A program made the translations under genes and the position numbers. This document shows positions 1 to 7,372 of a stretch of DNA of 18,219 nt, piece by piece. The stretch is from WHSM01 sp050701635 (GTDB lineage Bacteria; Actinomycetota; Actinomycetes; Mycobacteriales; Micromonosporaceae). The notes under the pieces are model-generated. The model was not told the origin of the DNA. It worked only from the letters and a program-made list of their open reading frames with translations, and ran no database searches. Position 1 is the first letter of the stretch, and each line of letters opens with the position of its first letter. The DNA is taken from positions 1 to 18,219 of the forward strand of contig JBOGDF010000073.1 in NCBI GenBank assembly GCA_050701635.1. Direction: 5' to 3'.

Positions 1-132
1 CTTCACGAGCGGTCCCCTTCCTTCGGGTGTTCCTTGGCGGGTCACCCGAGACCTACCACCAGGCAGGACTCAGGTGGGGGACCGCCACCTCAAGTTCCAC
101 GAAGACCGGGACAACCTCCGAGGAGAACCAGC

Positions 133-297
133 GTGGCGATAAAAACCGCGGATCGAGTAGTGATCTTTCGAGAAAGGGAAAACCCGCCCACGACGTCCCT
201 CCGACACATCTCGCGCCAAGACATCCATCCTCAAGGAAACCTCCGCAAGAAGAAATCAGTCAACAGCCGGAGCGAGGCAATCCCAAGATTCGCGTAA
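133..297 (+). CDS. Possible small basic ORF (54 aa), doubtful
   Basis: A GTG start at 133 is preceded by GAGGAG at 120-125 with 7-nt spacing, a good ribosome-binding arrangement. The frame runs to TAA at 295-297. The product would be basic, with a KKK run near residue 40, and has no signal peptide, membrane segment or recognised motif. Codon use is unlike the rest of the window: many codons end in A and there is little third-position GC bias. The ORF is therefore either non-coding or recently acquired. I list it only because of the ribosome-binding site. Confidence 0.18.
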   Translation: MAIKTADRVVIFRERENPPTTSLRHISRQDIHPQGNLRKKKSVNSRSEAIPRFA

Positions 298-326
298 GCG
301 CGTGTCGTCGCGTGGGGTGGTCCGAT

Positions 327-348
327 ATGTCCAACACCGTCCGTTAAG
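327..348. repeat. 22-bp motif shared with 5897-5918 (copy A)
   Basis: This stretch begins ATGTCCAACA and ends TTAAG. It matches 18 of 22 positions with 5897-5918 in the same orientation; the mismatches are at motif positions 11, 12, 14 and 18. The second copy sits exactly where a duplicated thioesterase loses homology, so the motif may be the end of a mobile or recombining element. No transposase lies beside it. Confidence 0.4.
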
Positions 349-436
349 CCGCAACAAAACGCGGCACGGCCAGGAAGACGCGTCGGGTAAGCACTCGACC
401 AAGTCAACCAGTCCCGCGCTGGCCCGTCTCGGAACG

Positions 437-472
437 GTCCTGGGCGCCTACCGCGGGGCAGGCACCCAGGAC
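437..472 (-). terminator. Rho-independent-type hairpin after the repeat-protein gene
   Basis: Thirteen-nt arms (437-449 and 460-472) pair at 12 of 13 positions around a 10-nt loop; the one mismatch is 445/464. The hairpin starts 18 bp past the stop codon of the minus-strand gene ending at 491. There is no T-tract, which is common for actinobacterial terminators. It is the obvious end point for the two-gene transcript from about 2322 to 491. Confidence 0.65.
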
Positions 473-490
473 TGAGAGCCCGTGACGGTG

Positions 491-1882
491 CTACACACCC
501 ATTGACGCCAGTCGCCAGCCGGAGTCGCTCCGGGACTTCCAGATCTGGTTGAACGTGTCCCAGTTGGCGGCCCGGTGCAGCCGCTGAGCCTGGGTGCCGG
601 CACGCCAGGCGCCGACGTACATCCGTACGCCGCCGCTGAGGTATGTGGCGACGCTCCGCATCCGGTGCCCGTCTTTGTGCAACGCCTGTGCCTTCGTGAC
701 GAACTTGGCCCATTCATTGGCGTACAGGTAGTACTGGTCGGTGCCTTCGTGGAACACACCGACGAACTTCGGGGTCGTGCCCTCTACGTACGTGGTCACG
801 AAGTCCAGCCGCAGCTTCGCCGCCGACTGCTTCTTCCAGCCCGCCACGAACGTGTCCCAATCCCCCCGGACTATGACCTCCTTGCCCTTACCCGGGAGGA
901 ACGCGCCCACCGCCCGCAGCGAATTCCCCGCAAAGTACGTGTCAACGCTGACCAGATGGAACCCCTGACCGTGGAACTGCTTGCGGCTCGCCTCGAACGC
1001 GGACCACTCGTTCTCGATGAGGTGGTGGTCGCCGCTGCCGGCACGGTAGACACCGGTGAAGACCCGAGTGTTCCAATCGGTGTACGTGCGTACGTCGATC
1101 AGCCGCTGACCCGACTTCGACAACTCCGCCCACTTGGCGGTGAAGCCCTTCCAGTCGCCGGCATGCATGGCGTGGCCCGCGGTGCCCGGGTTGAACACAC
1201 CGACCACGGACGGTACGTCGAAGAGGCGCCACTCGTATTCCAGCCGGTACCTTCCGCCATGCGCCCACACTTCGCACCAGCGCTGGCTGGTCGGGTTGTC
1301 GTCGCTTAACGACGAGAACGGGCTGGCGATGTCGCAGCGGCTGGTCACCGGCGGGAACGGATCGTCCTCCCACACGGCCTTGAACAGGTTGAACAGGTGG
1401 TCGAGTGCCCAGCCGAGGAGTTCACCGACCGCGTAGCCGATCGCCGCGCCGATAGCGCCGCCGAAGTAGCCGCCGACGAGCGCGGCCACCTTCTTCACCA
1501 CCCAGTCCCGGACCTGCTCGTAAATCGTCTGCACCAGCTCCGGAAAGCCACCATTGTCCTTCTCCGCGAGGATCGTCGTGACGAAGTACGAGCGCGGATA
1601 GCCGGTCGGCTTCCCTTGCATCGTGTCGTCGGCGGCGAAGTCGAACGTGGCCAGCACGAGCGGCGGCGACAGCTTGACTTCTTTCATGCCGCCCTGGTCG
1701 TCGAAGCCCTTCCACAGGTAGGGCTTGCCTTCGGAGTTGACTATTCTTCTGGTGTCACCCGTGGCGTCGACCGCGATGCCGGACAGCAGTATGTTGTCCA
1801 CGCTGTTGCCAAAGATCGACTCCTCGGGATCGGTCTCGTCGATGCACTTGACCTTCTTCAGGCGTAGCTCTGCTCCTCGCAT
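491..1882 (-). CDS. Glycine-zipper protein with C-terminal tandem repeats (BTRD1-like), 463 aa
   Basis: Function unknown. Residues 1 to about 125 look like a compact, beta-rich domain (CIDETDPE at 13-20, then a GIAVDATGDT-type turn). Residues 130-167 form a hydrophobic helix with a glycine zipper (glycines 137, 138, 141, 142, 145, 149, 153 and 157) that could insert in membrane. From about 197 to the end there are four full ~49-residue repeats plus partial ones. Each has an N/D/EW..F start, a TY strand near its middle and a VGxF/Y/W..G element. This resembles bacterial tandem repeat domain 1, known from the N-terminal part of polyglycine hydrolases, but no hydrolase domain is present. No signal peptide is visible. 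The ATG is fixed by the ribosome-binding site at 1891-1897 and shares its A with the upstream gene's TAA. Base composition is somewhat less GC-rich than the housekeeping genes. A pore-forming or surface-binding effector is inference only. Confidence 0.8.
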   Translation of the reverse strand: MRGAELRLKKVKCIDETDPEESIFGNSVDNILLSGIAVDATGDTRRIVNSEGKPYLWKGFDDQGGMKEVKLSPPLVLATFDFAADDTMQGKPTGYPRSYFVTTILAEKDNGGFPELVQTIYEQVRDWVVKKVAALVGGYFGGAIGAAIGYAVGELLGWALDHLFNLFKAVWEDDPFPPVTSRCDIASPFSSLSDDNPTSQRWCEVWAHGGRYRLEYEWRLFDVPSVVGVFNPGTAGHAMHAGDWKGFTAKWAELSKSGQRLIDVRTYTDWNTRVFTGVYRAGSGDHHLIENEWSAFEASRKQFHGQGFHLVSVDTYFAGNSLRAVGAFLPGKGKEVIVRGDWDTFVAGWKKQSAAKLRLDFVTTYVEGTTPKFVGVFHEGTDQYYLYANEWAKFVTKAQALHKDGHRMRSVATYLSGGVRMYVGAWRAGTQAQRLHRAANWDTFNQIWKSRSDSGWRLASMGV

Positions 1883-2322
1883 TACCGCCCCTCCTCCTTC
1901 AGTTCGATCGCGTCCTCGCCGGTGTCCGGCGCCGGTTTGCCGCGACGGTTGATCTCGATCAACTTCTCCGGCGCCAACTTGATCCGCGCCGCGTGCTTGT
2001 CCGCCTGCTCGGTGACCGGGGTCGCCGAGGCGAGGTCGACCTTCGCCAGGTCGCCGTAGCGCTGACCGCGCGTCCGGGCTGGTGCGGTGACGTTCGCCAT
2101 CACCTTCTTGATCGCCTTCTGCTGCTTCTCCTTCGGAAGTTGCCGCAGCCGGGTCAGCAGCAGGGCCTCCAAGCTGCCCCTGGCCGTCGGCATCGGATAC
2201 TTCTTCGGGTCGTGGGCGTGCGCCACGGCCTTCTCCATGGCGAGCTGCATGGTGCGCAGCAGCTGCTCTCCGATGGGTTTGAGCTCTGGTGCGAGCTCGA
2301 TGGGCTTGTCCTGGGTAGCCAC
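1882..2322 (-). CDS. Hypothetical protein, 146 aa, partner of the repeat protein
   Basis: I do not recognise this family. The product is hydrophilic and largely helical in appearance, with a Lys/Glu-rich middle and a charged acidic-basic tail (ELKEEGR). It has no signal peptide, membrane segment or cysteine. The GTG start at 2320-2322 follows GGGAGG at 2331-2336 on the minus strand. Its TAA stop overlaps the ATG of the glycine-zipper repeat protein by one base, so the two are translationally coupled. They are likely made in fixed ratio and to work together, for example as chaperone or accessory and cargo; that role is inference. It is the first gene of the operon, with its promoter presumably between 2323 and 2657. 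Confidence 0.75.
   Translation of the reverse strand: MATQDKPIELAPELKPIGEQLLRTMQLAMEKAVAHAHDPKKYPMPTARGSLEALLLTRLRQLPKEKQQKAIKKVMANVTAPARTRGQRYGDLAKVDLASATPVTEQADKHAARIKLAPEKLIEINRRGKPAPDTGEDAIELKEEGR
1891..1897 (-). promoter_or_regulatory. Ribosome-binding site deciding the repeat-protein start
   Basis: On the minus strand this reads GGAGGAG, 8 nt before the ATG at 1882 and inside the end of the upstream gene. It rules out the much longer open frame extending upstream of 1882 and supports coupled reinitiation. Confidence 0.75.
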
Positions 2323-2657
2323 TGTGAGATCCCTCCCCGGGTTGGTTTCGGAGCCCGACCGTGCGGCGGACTCCGCTCTGGCTGCTCGGCCAGCGTCGCG
2401 CCGGGGAGCGGGTTAAGACATCCCTCGTCGACCGGTGTTTCGTACCGCCTGCCCACGGCCGGATCCGCTGGTACCGGCGGGAGACATCCCCCATCCGCCG
2501 GTTACGCCGCTGGTCACGGCAGCTGTGGCGGAAATGGTCTGGTTACGGGGAATCCGCGAAGCCTGTCGGCAAAGCGATAACTAGTTGGTTGTGGCCGACT
2601 GGCCGTGTTTCCATCTCTTCGGGCCCATTGGTACGCGAATCTCGCGGCCGTGGACCA
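2323..2657. other. Divergent intergenic region between hypothetical operon and LuxR-type gene
   Basis: About 335 bp separate the two divergent starts, so both promoters should lie here. No clear -35/-10 pair stands out on either strand; the most A+T-rich spot is GATAACTAGTT near 2576-2586. The plus-strand frame is open from 2361, but its translation is rich in Arg and Trp and does not look like protein. The only structured element I found is the inverted repeat at 2624-2662. Confidence 0.55.
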
Positions 2658-2662
2658 ATGGG
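2624..2662. promoter_or_regulatory. 9-bp perfect inverted repeat over the LuxR-type gene start
   Basis: CCCATTGGT at 2624-2632 is repeated as ACCAATGGG at 2654-2662. The spacer is 21 bp, so the arm centres are 30 bp, about three helical turns, apart. The right arm covers the ATG at 2658 and touches the G-run that could serve as ribosome-binding site for the GTG at 2670. It could be an operator for a dimeric regulator, perhaps autoregulation, or an mRNA hairpin hiding the start. Confidence 0.4.
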
Positions 2663-5537
2663 GGATGTCGTGGACACCAATTCCCGACAGGGCGCACCGT
2701 TCGTCGGACGGTCGCAGGAGCTGGCCCGGCTGCGTGCCGTACTCGATCAGGCCCGGTCAGGGCACGGCGGGCTGATCGTCGTCGAAGCCGCAGCCGCCCT
2801 GGGCAAGACCCGGTTGGTGAGCGAGGCGTTAGCCGACGCCCACGACTTCCGCGTCGTCATCAGCGCGGCCGACGAGTTCGCCCGGCACCGGCCGTTCAGC
2901 GCCGTAACCGAGGCGCTCATGGTCACCGGCGGTATCACCGAGCTGGACCGCACCGCGTTGGCGGAGCTGCTCGGTCTGCCGGCGAACCGGGGGGCCGCCG
3001 GCGAGATCGGCTACCAGGTCCTCGAACTCGTCCTGTCCGTGGTGGAACGGCTCGCCAGCCGGCAACCCGTGGCGGTGGTGCTGGAGGATCTGCACTGGGC
3101 GGACGCCTCGACCCTGCGAGCGCTGCGCGCCATAGCCCGGCGGTGCGCCGAGCTGCCGCTGGCGGTACTCGCCACCGTACGCAGATTCCCCCACCAGCCT
3201 CCGCTGGCCGCACTGGTCTCCGACCTGCACCGACTGGGCGGCGAACTGCTGCCCCTCGGGCCGCTCCCGCCAGAGCTGGGCGCCGAACTGGCGGCGGCGC
3301 TGGCCGGCGGCGCCCTCGGGCCACGGCTACGGCGGCTGGTGGCGAGCGTCGGCGGCGATCCGTTGTTCCTCACCGAGCTGATCGACGCGTTGCGCCGCGA
3401 AGGTCAGCTCACCTCTGTGGGCACACAGGTCGAGACCAGGATGCAGCGGCTTCCCCACAGTCTGCGCGCTCTGGTACGCCACCGCCTGGAGCAGCTCTCC
3501 ACCGACGCCGCGCAGGTGTTGGAGATCGCCGCTGTCCTCGGTGGCAGCTTCGCCGTCGACGCGCTGGCCACCGTGGCCGGGCGACCGGTGGTGCAGTTGC
3601 TGCCGGCGCTACGCGAAGGCACCTCCGCCGGCCTGATCGATGAGGCGTCCGACCAGCTCACCTTCCGTCACGCCCTGATCCGGCACGCGATCTACGAGGA
3701 GCTGCCGCTGGCCATACGCCACAGCCTGCATCGGGAGGCGGGCCGCGCGCTAGCGGCGGACGGGGCGAGCGCCGTGCGGGTCGCCGCGCACCTGGCGCAG
3801 AGCGCCTCGGAAGGCGACGTCGAGGCGGTGGAGTGGCTGCGTTCGGCCGGGCGGGAGGCTACTCCCCGGTCGGTGCCGGAAGCGGTCGAGCTGTTCGAAC
3901 AGGCGGCGGCGCTGACCACCGCGGACTACCCGGAACGCGACGCGCTGATCGCCGAACTCGCCCCACTGCTGGCGCTGACCGGCAGGGTCGACGAGGCGGA
4001 GCAGCGGATCGCGGAGGTGCTTGCGCGTGAGCCAACCGTCGAGCTGGAGATCCGGTTGCGGATCGGCATGATGCACGCCCTGGCCCGCCAGGCCCGGTGG
4101 CGCAGCGCCAGGGAACAGGCCGCGACCGCGACCGCCCGGCTGGACCAGCCAGGTCGGCGCGCCATGGTGCAGGGACCGGCCGCGTTCATCAGCGTGGTGA
4201 TGGGCGATCTCGACTCGGCCCAACAACTGGCCACCGAGGCACTCCGCGCCGCCGAGCGGGCGGGCAAGCCGGTCGCGGCTGCCACCGCGCTGATGGCGCT
4301 GAGCTGGGTCGTGGAGGCACGCGGCGACTGCCAGGCCGCCGCCGACCTGGCCGGCCAAGCGGTCGAGGCGACCCGCGACGCCGACGGCTTCGCGACCGGT
4401 TTCCTGTTCCCCCAGCTGTGCCTCGGCACGGCTCTGATGGGCCTCGACCGCCCCGACCAGGCTCGGGAGACTTTCCACGCGGGGGTACGCCGAGCAGAGG
4501 CCCTCGGTACGCCGACCGTGCTGCCGTACTACCGCTCCGGTCTCGCCGTACTCGGCCTGCACACCGGAGACTGGCACGACGCGCTGCGCCAGGCGGAGGC
4601 GGCCGTGGCGTTCGCCGAGGACGGGCAGACCAACTTCGTACAGCTGCCGCTCGCCGTCGACGCCAGGATCCGGGTGGCCCGCGGTGACCTCGCCGGCGCC
4701 ACCCGTGCCGTCGAGCAGGCCGAGCAGGATGCGGTCGGCCGGGGACCCATGCTCGGCGCCGACTGGGCACTGTGGGTGAAGGCGCTCAGCTGCGAAGCCC
4801 ACGGCGATCAGGACGGCGCCGCCGACACGATCGCGACCGCCTGGCGGCTGCTGCCGGAGCTGCACTGGCTGTACGGCAACTGGACGATCGCCGCCGACGC
4901 GGTGCGGCTGGCCCTGGCGGTTGGGGACCGTACGCTCGCGGAATCCGTGACCAAGGAGATCGAGGCCGCCGCGGCGAGCCCGTCGGCGACCGCGGCCGCC
5001 CTGCGGTGTCGTGGCCTGCTCAGCGCCGACAGCGAGCTGCTGCTGGCCGCGGCGTTGGCGTACCAGCAGGTGCCCCGCCCATACGAGCGGGCCGCGGCGT
5101 ACGCGGATGCGGCGCGGGCCTTGACCGTGGCCGGTCGACTGGCGGACGCCCGGCCGCTGTTCGGCGAGGCGATGACGGGCTTCGAGAGTCTGGGCGCGCG
5201 GCGCGATGCCGCCCGGCTGGCGGCGGTGATGCGGAAGGCCGGGATCCGGCGTGGCGTACGCGGTGCCAGACGGCGCACGGCGTGCGGCTGGGACGCCCTC
5301 ACCACGACCGAGCGTACGGTGGTCGCGTTGATCGCCGAGGGGCTGACGAACCGCGAGATCGGGCACCGGCTGTTCATCTCACGGCACACCGTGGACACCC
5401 ACCTCAAGCACCTGCGGTCCAAGCTCGGCCTCACCTCCCGCAGCCAGCTCGCCGCGGAGGCGGTACGCCGCACCAGCCCATCACTGGCGACCGAAGGGGC
5501 GCGCCGCGACGCTGAGGGTTATCCGACTGGTGCCTGA
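2658..5537 (+). CDS. LuxR family transcriptional regulator, LAL type with AAA domain (959 aa)
   Basis: A large cytoplasmic regulator of the LAL (MalT-like) class. An N-terminal ATPase region starts at FVGRSQEL (15-22). A long helical, TPR-like middle follows, and a LuxR-type helix-turn-helix (about 878-937, with LTTTERTVVALIAEGLTNRE) ends the protein. Walker B is normal (VAVVLEDLHWAD, 138-149). Walker A is degenerate: at 44-51 it reads AAAALGKT where the family usually has GEAGIGKT or similar, so the P-loop glycines at positions 1 and 4 are alanines while GKT is kept. The start is uncertain: ATG 2658 has little upstream ribosome-binding sequence, whereas in-frame GTG 2670 follows GGGGGA at good spacing. 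It stands alone, divergent from the repeat-protein operon, and ends 1 bp from the convergent thioesterase remnant. Its target genes cannot be told from sequence. Confidence 0.88.
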   Translation: MGDVVDTNSRQGAPFVGRSQELARLRAVLDQARSGHGGLIVVEAAAALGKTRLVSEALADAHDFRVVISAADEFARHRPFSAVTEALMVTGGITELDRTALAELLGLPANRGAAGEIGYQVLELVLSVVERLASRQPVAVVLEDLHWADASTLRALRAIARRCAELPLAVLATVRRFPHQPPLAALVSDLHRLGGELLPLGPLPPELGAELAAALAGGALGPRLRRLVASVGGDPLFLTELIDALRREGQLTSVGTQVETRMQRLPHSLRALVRHRLEQLSTDAAQVLEIAAVLGGSFAVDALATVAGRPVVQLLPALREGTSAGLIDEASDQLTFRHALIRHAIYEELPLAIRHSLHREAGRALAADGASAVRVAAHLAQSASEGDVEAVEWLRSAGREATPRSVPEAVELFEQAAALTTADYPERDALIAELAPLLALTGRVDEAEQRIAEVLAREPTVELEIRLRIGMMHALARQARWRSAREQAATATARLDQPGRRAMVQGPAAFISVVMGDLDSAQQLATEALRAAERAGKPVAAATALMALSWVVEARGDCQAAADLAGQAVEATRDADGFATGFLFPQLCLGTALMGLDRPDQARETFHAGVRRAEALGTPTVLPYYRSGLAVLGLHTGDWHDALRQAEAAVAFAEDGQTNFVQLPLAVDARIRVARGDLAGATRAVEQAEQDAVGRGPMLGADWALWVKALSCEAHGDQDGAADTIATAWRLLPELHWLYGNWTIAADAVRLALAVGDRTLAESVTKEIEAAAASPSATAAALRCRGLLSADSELLLAAALAYQQVPRPYERAAAYADAARALTVAGRLADARPLFGEAMTGFESLGARRDAARLAAVMRKAGIRRGVRGARRRTACGWDALTTTERTVVALIAEGLTNREIGHRLFISRHTVDTHLKHLRSKLGLTSRSQLAAEAVRRTSPSLATEGARRDAEGYPTGA

Positions 5538-5538
5538 C

Positions 5539-5907
5539 CTACTCGGTGACGAGCCGTTCCAGGGACTCGCGTAGCCGGCCCACGATGGGCGTCGGTCGCC
5601 GGCTGGCGCGATCCACGAACACATGCGTGAAGCTGCCCTCGGCCAGCACGGTCTGGCGGTCGCCCCGGTGCAGGCCGACCTCGTACGTGACGCTGGAGGT
5701 GCCCAGCTTCCCGACTCGCAGCCCCGCTTCGATCTGCTCGGGGAACGAGGCCGGAGCCTTGAAATCGCATCGCGACGCCACGCACAGGCCGATCGTGCCG
5801 CCGTCGTGGATGTCCAGGCCGCCCTCCCGGATCAACCAGGTGTTGATCACGGTGTCCATGTACGCGTAGTACACGGCGTTGTTGATATGCCCATAGATGT
5901 CCAACAA
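5539..5907 (-). pseudogene. 5'-truncated hot-dog thioesterase, diverged copy of 7448-7912
   Basis: From residue DIYGH (codon at 5899-5901) to the end, this is about 80% identical by eye to the intact thioesterase at 7448-7912. The two share DTVINTWLIREGGLDIHDGG and RVGKLG.SSVTYEVGL. Homology stops abruptly at 5901: the first 15 residues of the intact protein, including the RWKDN part of the active-site motif, are missing. Upstream in frame there are only two TTG codons and then a TAG at 5914-5916. The first beta strand of the fold is therefore gone, and no ribosome-binding site is evident. The reading frame has stayed open with conserved residues, so decay is recent or the fragment is still translated from TTG. 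It converges with the LuxR-type gene with 1 bp between stops. Confidence 0.75.
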
Positions 5908-5918
5908 AGACCGCTAAG
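5897..5918. repeat. 22-bp motif shared with 327-348 (copy B), at the thioesterase breakpoint
   Basis: It matches 18 of 22 positions with 327-348. It straddles the exact point (5901) where the truncated thioesterase stops matching its intact paralogue, and it contains the TAG that closes the frame upstream. The position suggests an element end or recombination site. Confidence 0.45.
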
Positions 5919-6094
5919 GGGTAGCAAAGCCGACCCGCGACGTCTGTCTGAACCGCGCTTAACCGCCCCTGGTTTGGTAGCGGCCCTCTCCTGCAAGGGT
6001 GGCGCCAGGCGGCGCGCACGCTCGACCTCGTGCGCGACGAAGGTGTAGCGGCCTACCCGGCATCGTGGATTGACGGCCGCCGCGTGGCAGGTGC
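5919..6094. other. Short spacer between thioesterase remnant and ATPase gene
   Basis: About 176 bp with no supported gene. A plus-strand frame around 6003-6090 reads rather like protein (TLDLVRDEGVAAYPASWIDG) but has no start or ribosome-binding site and runs into the antisense of the ATPase gene. It may be a fragment of a lost gene; I cannot name it. Confidence 0.3.
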
Positions 6095-7372
6095 TCAGGC
6101 GCCTGAGTTGGTCGACGCCTCCCACAGGGCGCTGATGGGTATCGCCCGAAATCTCGGGCCGAAGGGCAAGGTCTGCCGGCCGGTGTACAGCACGACCCCC
6201 GTGATCAGACTGTCGCCGAGGCGCTCGGCGAGGTGTCTCAGCCCCCGGAAGTCATCGCCTCGCACGGTAGAACCGGCCTTGACGTCGATGGCGACAACCT
6301 GACCACGGCGGTTCTCCAGGACGATGTCGACCTCGACCTGGTCCCTCGTGCGGTAGTGGTAGAGGTCCGCGCGCTGATCCGACCAGGTGAGTTGACGGGC
6401 GATCTCCATCGCCACGAATCCTTCGAGAAGCGGACCCAGCGGGCTGCTTGGCTCACGCAGGCTGGCCGCGTCCAGTCCGAGGAGGTTCGCGGCGATCCCG
6501 GAGTCGACCATCGCGACCTTGGGCGTCGCGACCGCACGGGTGCCCAGATTCCTCGACCAGGCCGGGATGCGCTTGAGCAGGAAGACCTCCTCCAGCAGCC
6601 CGAGGTAACGCTTGACGGTCGGTTGCGGAAGACCGAGTTCGCTGGCCAGAGCCCCCGGAACGAGTAGCTGCCCCGACCGCGCGGCGACGAGCTTGGTGAG
6701 GGCGCGCATCTCGGGACCACGCTCGATTTCCGACAGTTGCATGACATCGCGGTTGATCAGGTCGGCCAGGTACGAATCGAGAAACCGCTCCCGCCTGCGT
6801 GGCGGCCGCGCGACGGCCTCGGGAAAGCCGCCCCGGGTGATCCGCTCGATGTAGCCTCCGCGCACCTCCGTCGAGGTGTGCTGGTACTCCGGGCCCTCCG
6901 TGAAGATGGCGTCGACGAACCCGTCGGGCTTTTCCTCGATCTCACCTTGTGACAGGGGCCAGAGCTCAATCGTCTCCATTCGTCCTGGCAGGGCGTCCGG
7001 CAACCCACGCAGCCCGAGCACTCGAGCCGACCCCGTGAGCAGGAACCGACCGGGGCGAGGGTCGGCGTCCACCTGTTCCTTGATCGCCAGCAGCAGCTCA
7101 GGAACTCGCTGGACCTCGTCAATGACCATGCCGTCGGTGGTCGCGACGAACTCGCTCGGATCAAACTGCGCTGCCTGGCGGGTGGCCGCGTGATCCAGGC
7201 TGCGCCACTCCGCTGCGCGCTCGTTGCCGATCCTCATGACCAGAGTGCTCTTCCCGCATTGGCGCGCGCCGTTGACCAGAACGACACGAGTGTCGCCCAA
7301 CGCCTCCGCTACGGCGGCCGCCGCATTGCGAGCAAGGATTCGGCCGATGGGCGACTGCGGGATCGATGCCAT
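6095..7372 (-). CDS. AAA+ ATPase, AAA_14/DUF4143 family (425 aa)
   Basis: Domains in order: an AAA+ ATPase module with Walker A GARQCGKS (35-42), Walker B MVIDEVQRVP (82-91) and a sensor-like LLTGSAR (111-117); a winged-helix-like segment near 237-262; and a C-terminal DUF4143 domain. DUF4143 belongs to the PD-(D/E)XK nuclease-like fold. The motif residues appear intact: VEVDIVLE (346-353) and AIDVKAG (361-367). The cellular role of this widespread family is not settled. I chose ATG 7372, which has AGGA about 9 nt upstream; ATG 7381, three codons earlier, has that sequence right against it. GC content is visibly lower than in ettA or otsA, and the gene sits between two thioesterase copies, both consistent with acquisition by transfer. 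No partner gene is adjacent. Confidence 0.85.
   Translation of the reverse strand: MASIPQSPIGRILARNAAAAVAEALGDTRVVLVNGARQCGKSTLVMRIGNERAAEWRSLDHAATRQAAQFDPSEFVATTDGMVIDEVQRVPELLLAIKEQVDADPRPGRFLLTGSARVLGLRGLPDALPGRMETIELWPLSQGEIEEKPDGFVDAIFTEGPEYQHTSTEVRGGYIERITRGGFPEAVARPPRRRERFLDSYLADLINRDVMQLSEIERGPEMRALTKLVAARSGQLLVPGALASELGLPQPTVKRYLGLLEEVFLLKRIPAWSRNLGTRAVATPKVAMVDSGIAANLLGLDAASLREPSSPLGPLLEGFVAMEIARQLTWSDQRADLYHYRTRDQVEVDIVLENRRGQVVAIDVKAGSTVRGDDFRGLRHLAERLGDSLITGVVLYTGRQTLPFGPRFRAIPISALWEASTNSGA

Larger units (their letters stand above)
1..490. other. A-rich intergenic stretch without a convincing gene
   Basis: No frame here has the strong third-position GC bias seen in the genes of this window. 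The stretch is visibly richer in A than its neighbours, especially around 130-300. It contains several inverted repeats: GGTCCCC at 11-17 with GGGGACC at 77-83, CGGGTG at 24-29 with CACCCG at 43-48, and AGGTGG at 72-77 with CCACCT at 86-91. These could fold as a structured leader or be remnant DNA. I looked for tmRNA, RNase P RNA and cobalamin-riboswitch hallmarks on both strands and saw none. One weak small ORF, a shared 22-bp motif and a terminator hairpin are listed separately. Confidence 0.5.

Noticed and set aside
1883..2494. Fusion of the repeat protein with upstream sequence into a 667-aa protein
   Set aside because: The upstream part overlaps the 146-aa gene in another frame and is low-complexity; the ATG at 1882 has its own ribosome-binding site.
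2361..2657. N-terminal extension of the LuxR-type protein by 99 codons
   Set aside because: The extension is Arg/Trp-rich without family similarity; the conserved FVGR motif starts just after 2658, as in other LAL proteins.
3750..5366. Minus-strand open frame opposite the LuxR-type gene
   Set aside because: No recognisable protein features, and the plus-strand frame has clear domains and codon bias.
5539..5907. A functional third thioesterase starting at TTG 5907
   Set aside because: It lacks the first strand and half the active-site motif, and no ribosome-binding site is seen, so I call it a remnant; residual translation is not excluded.
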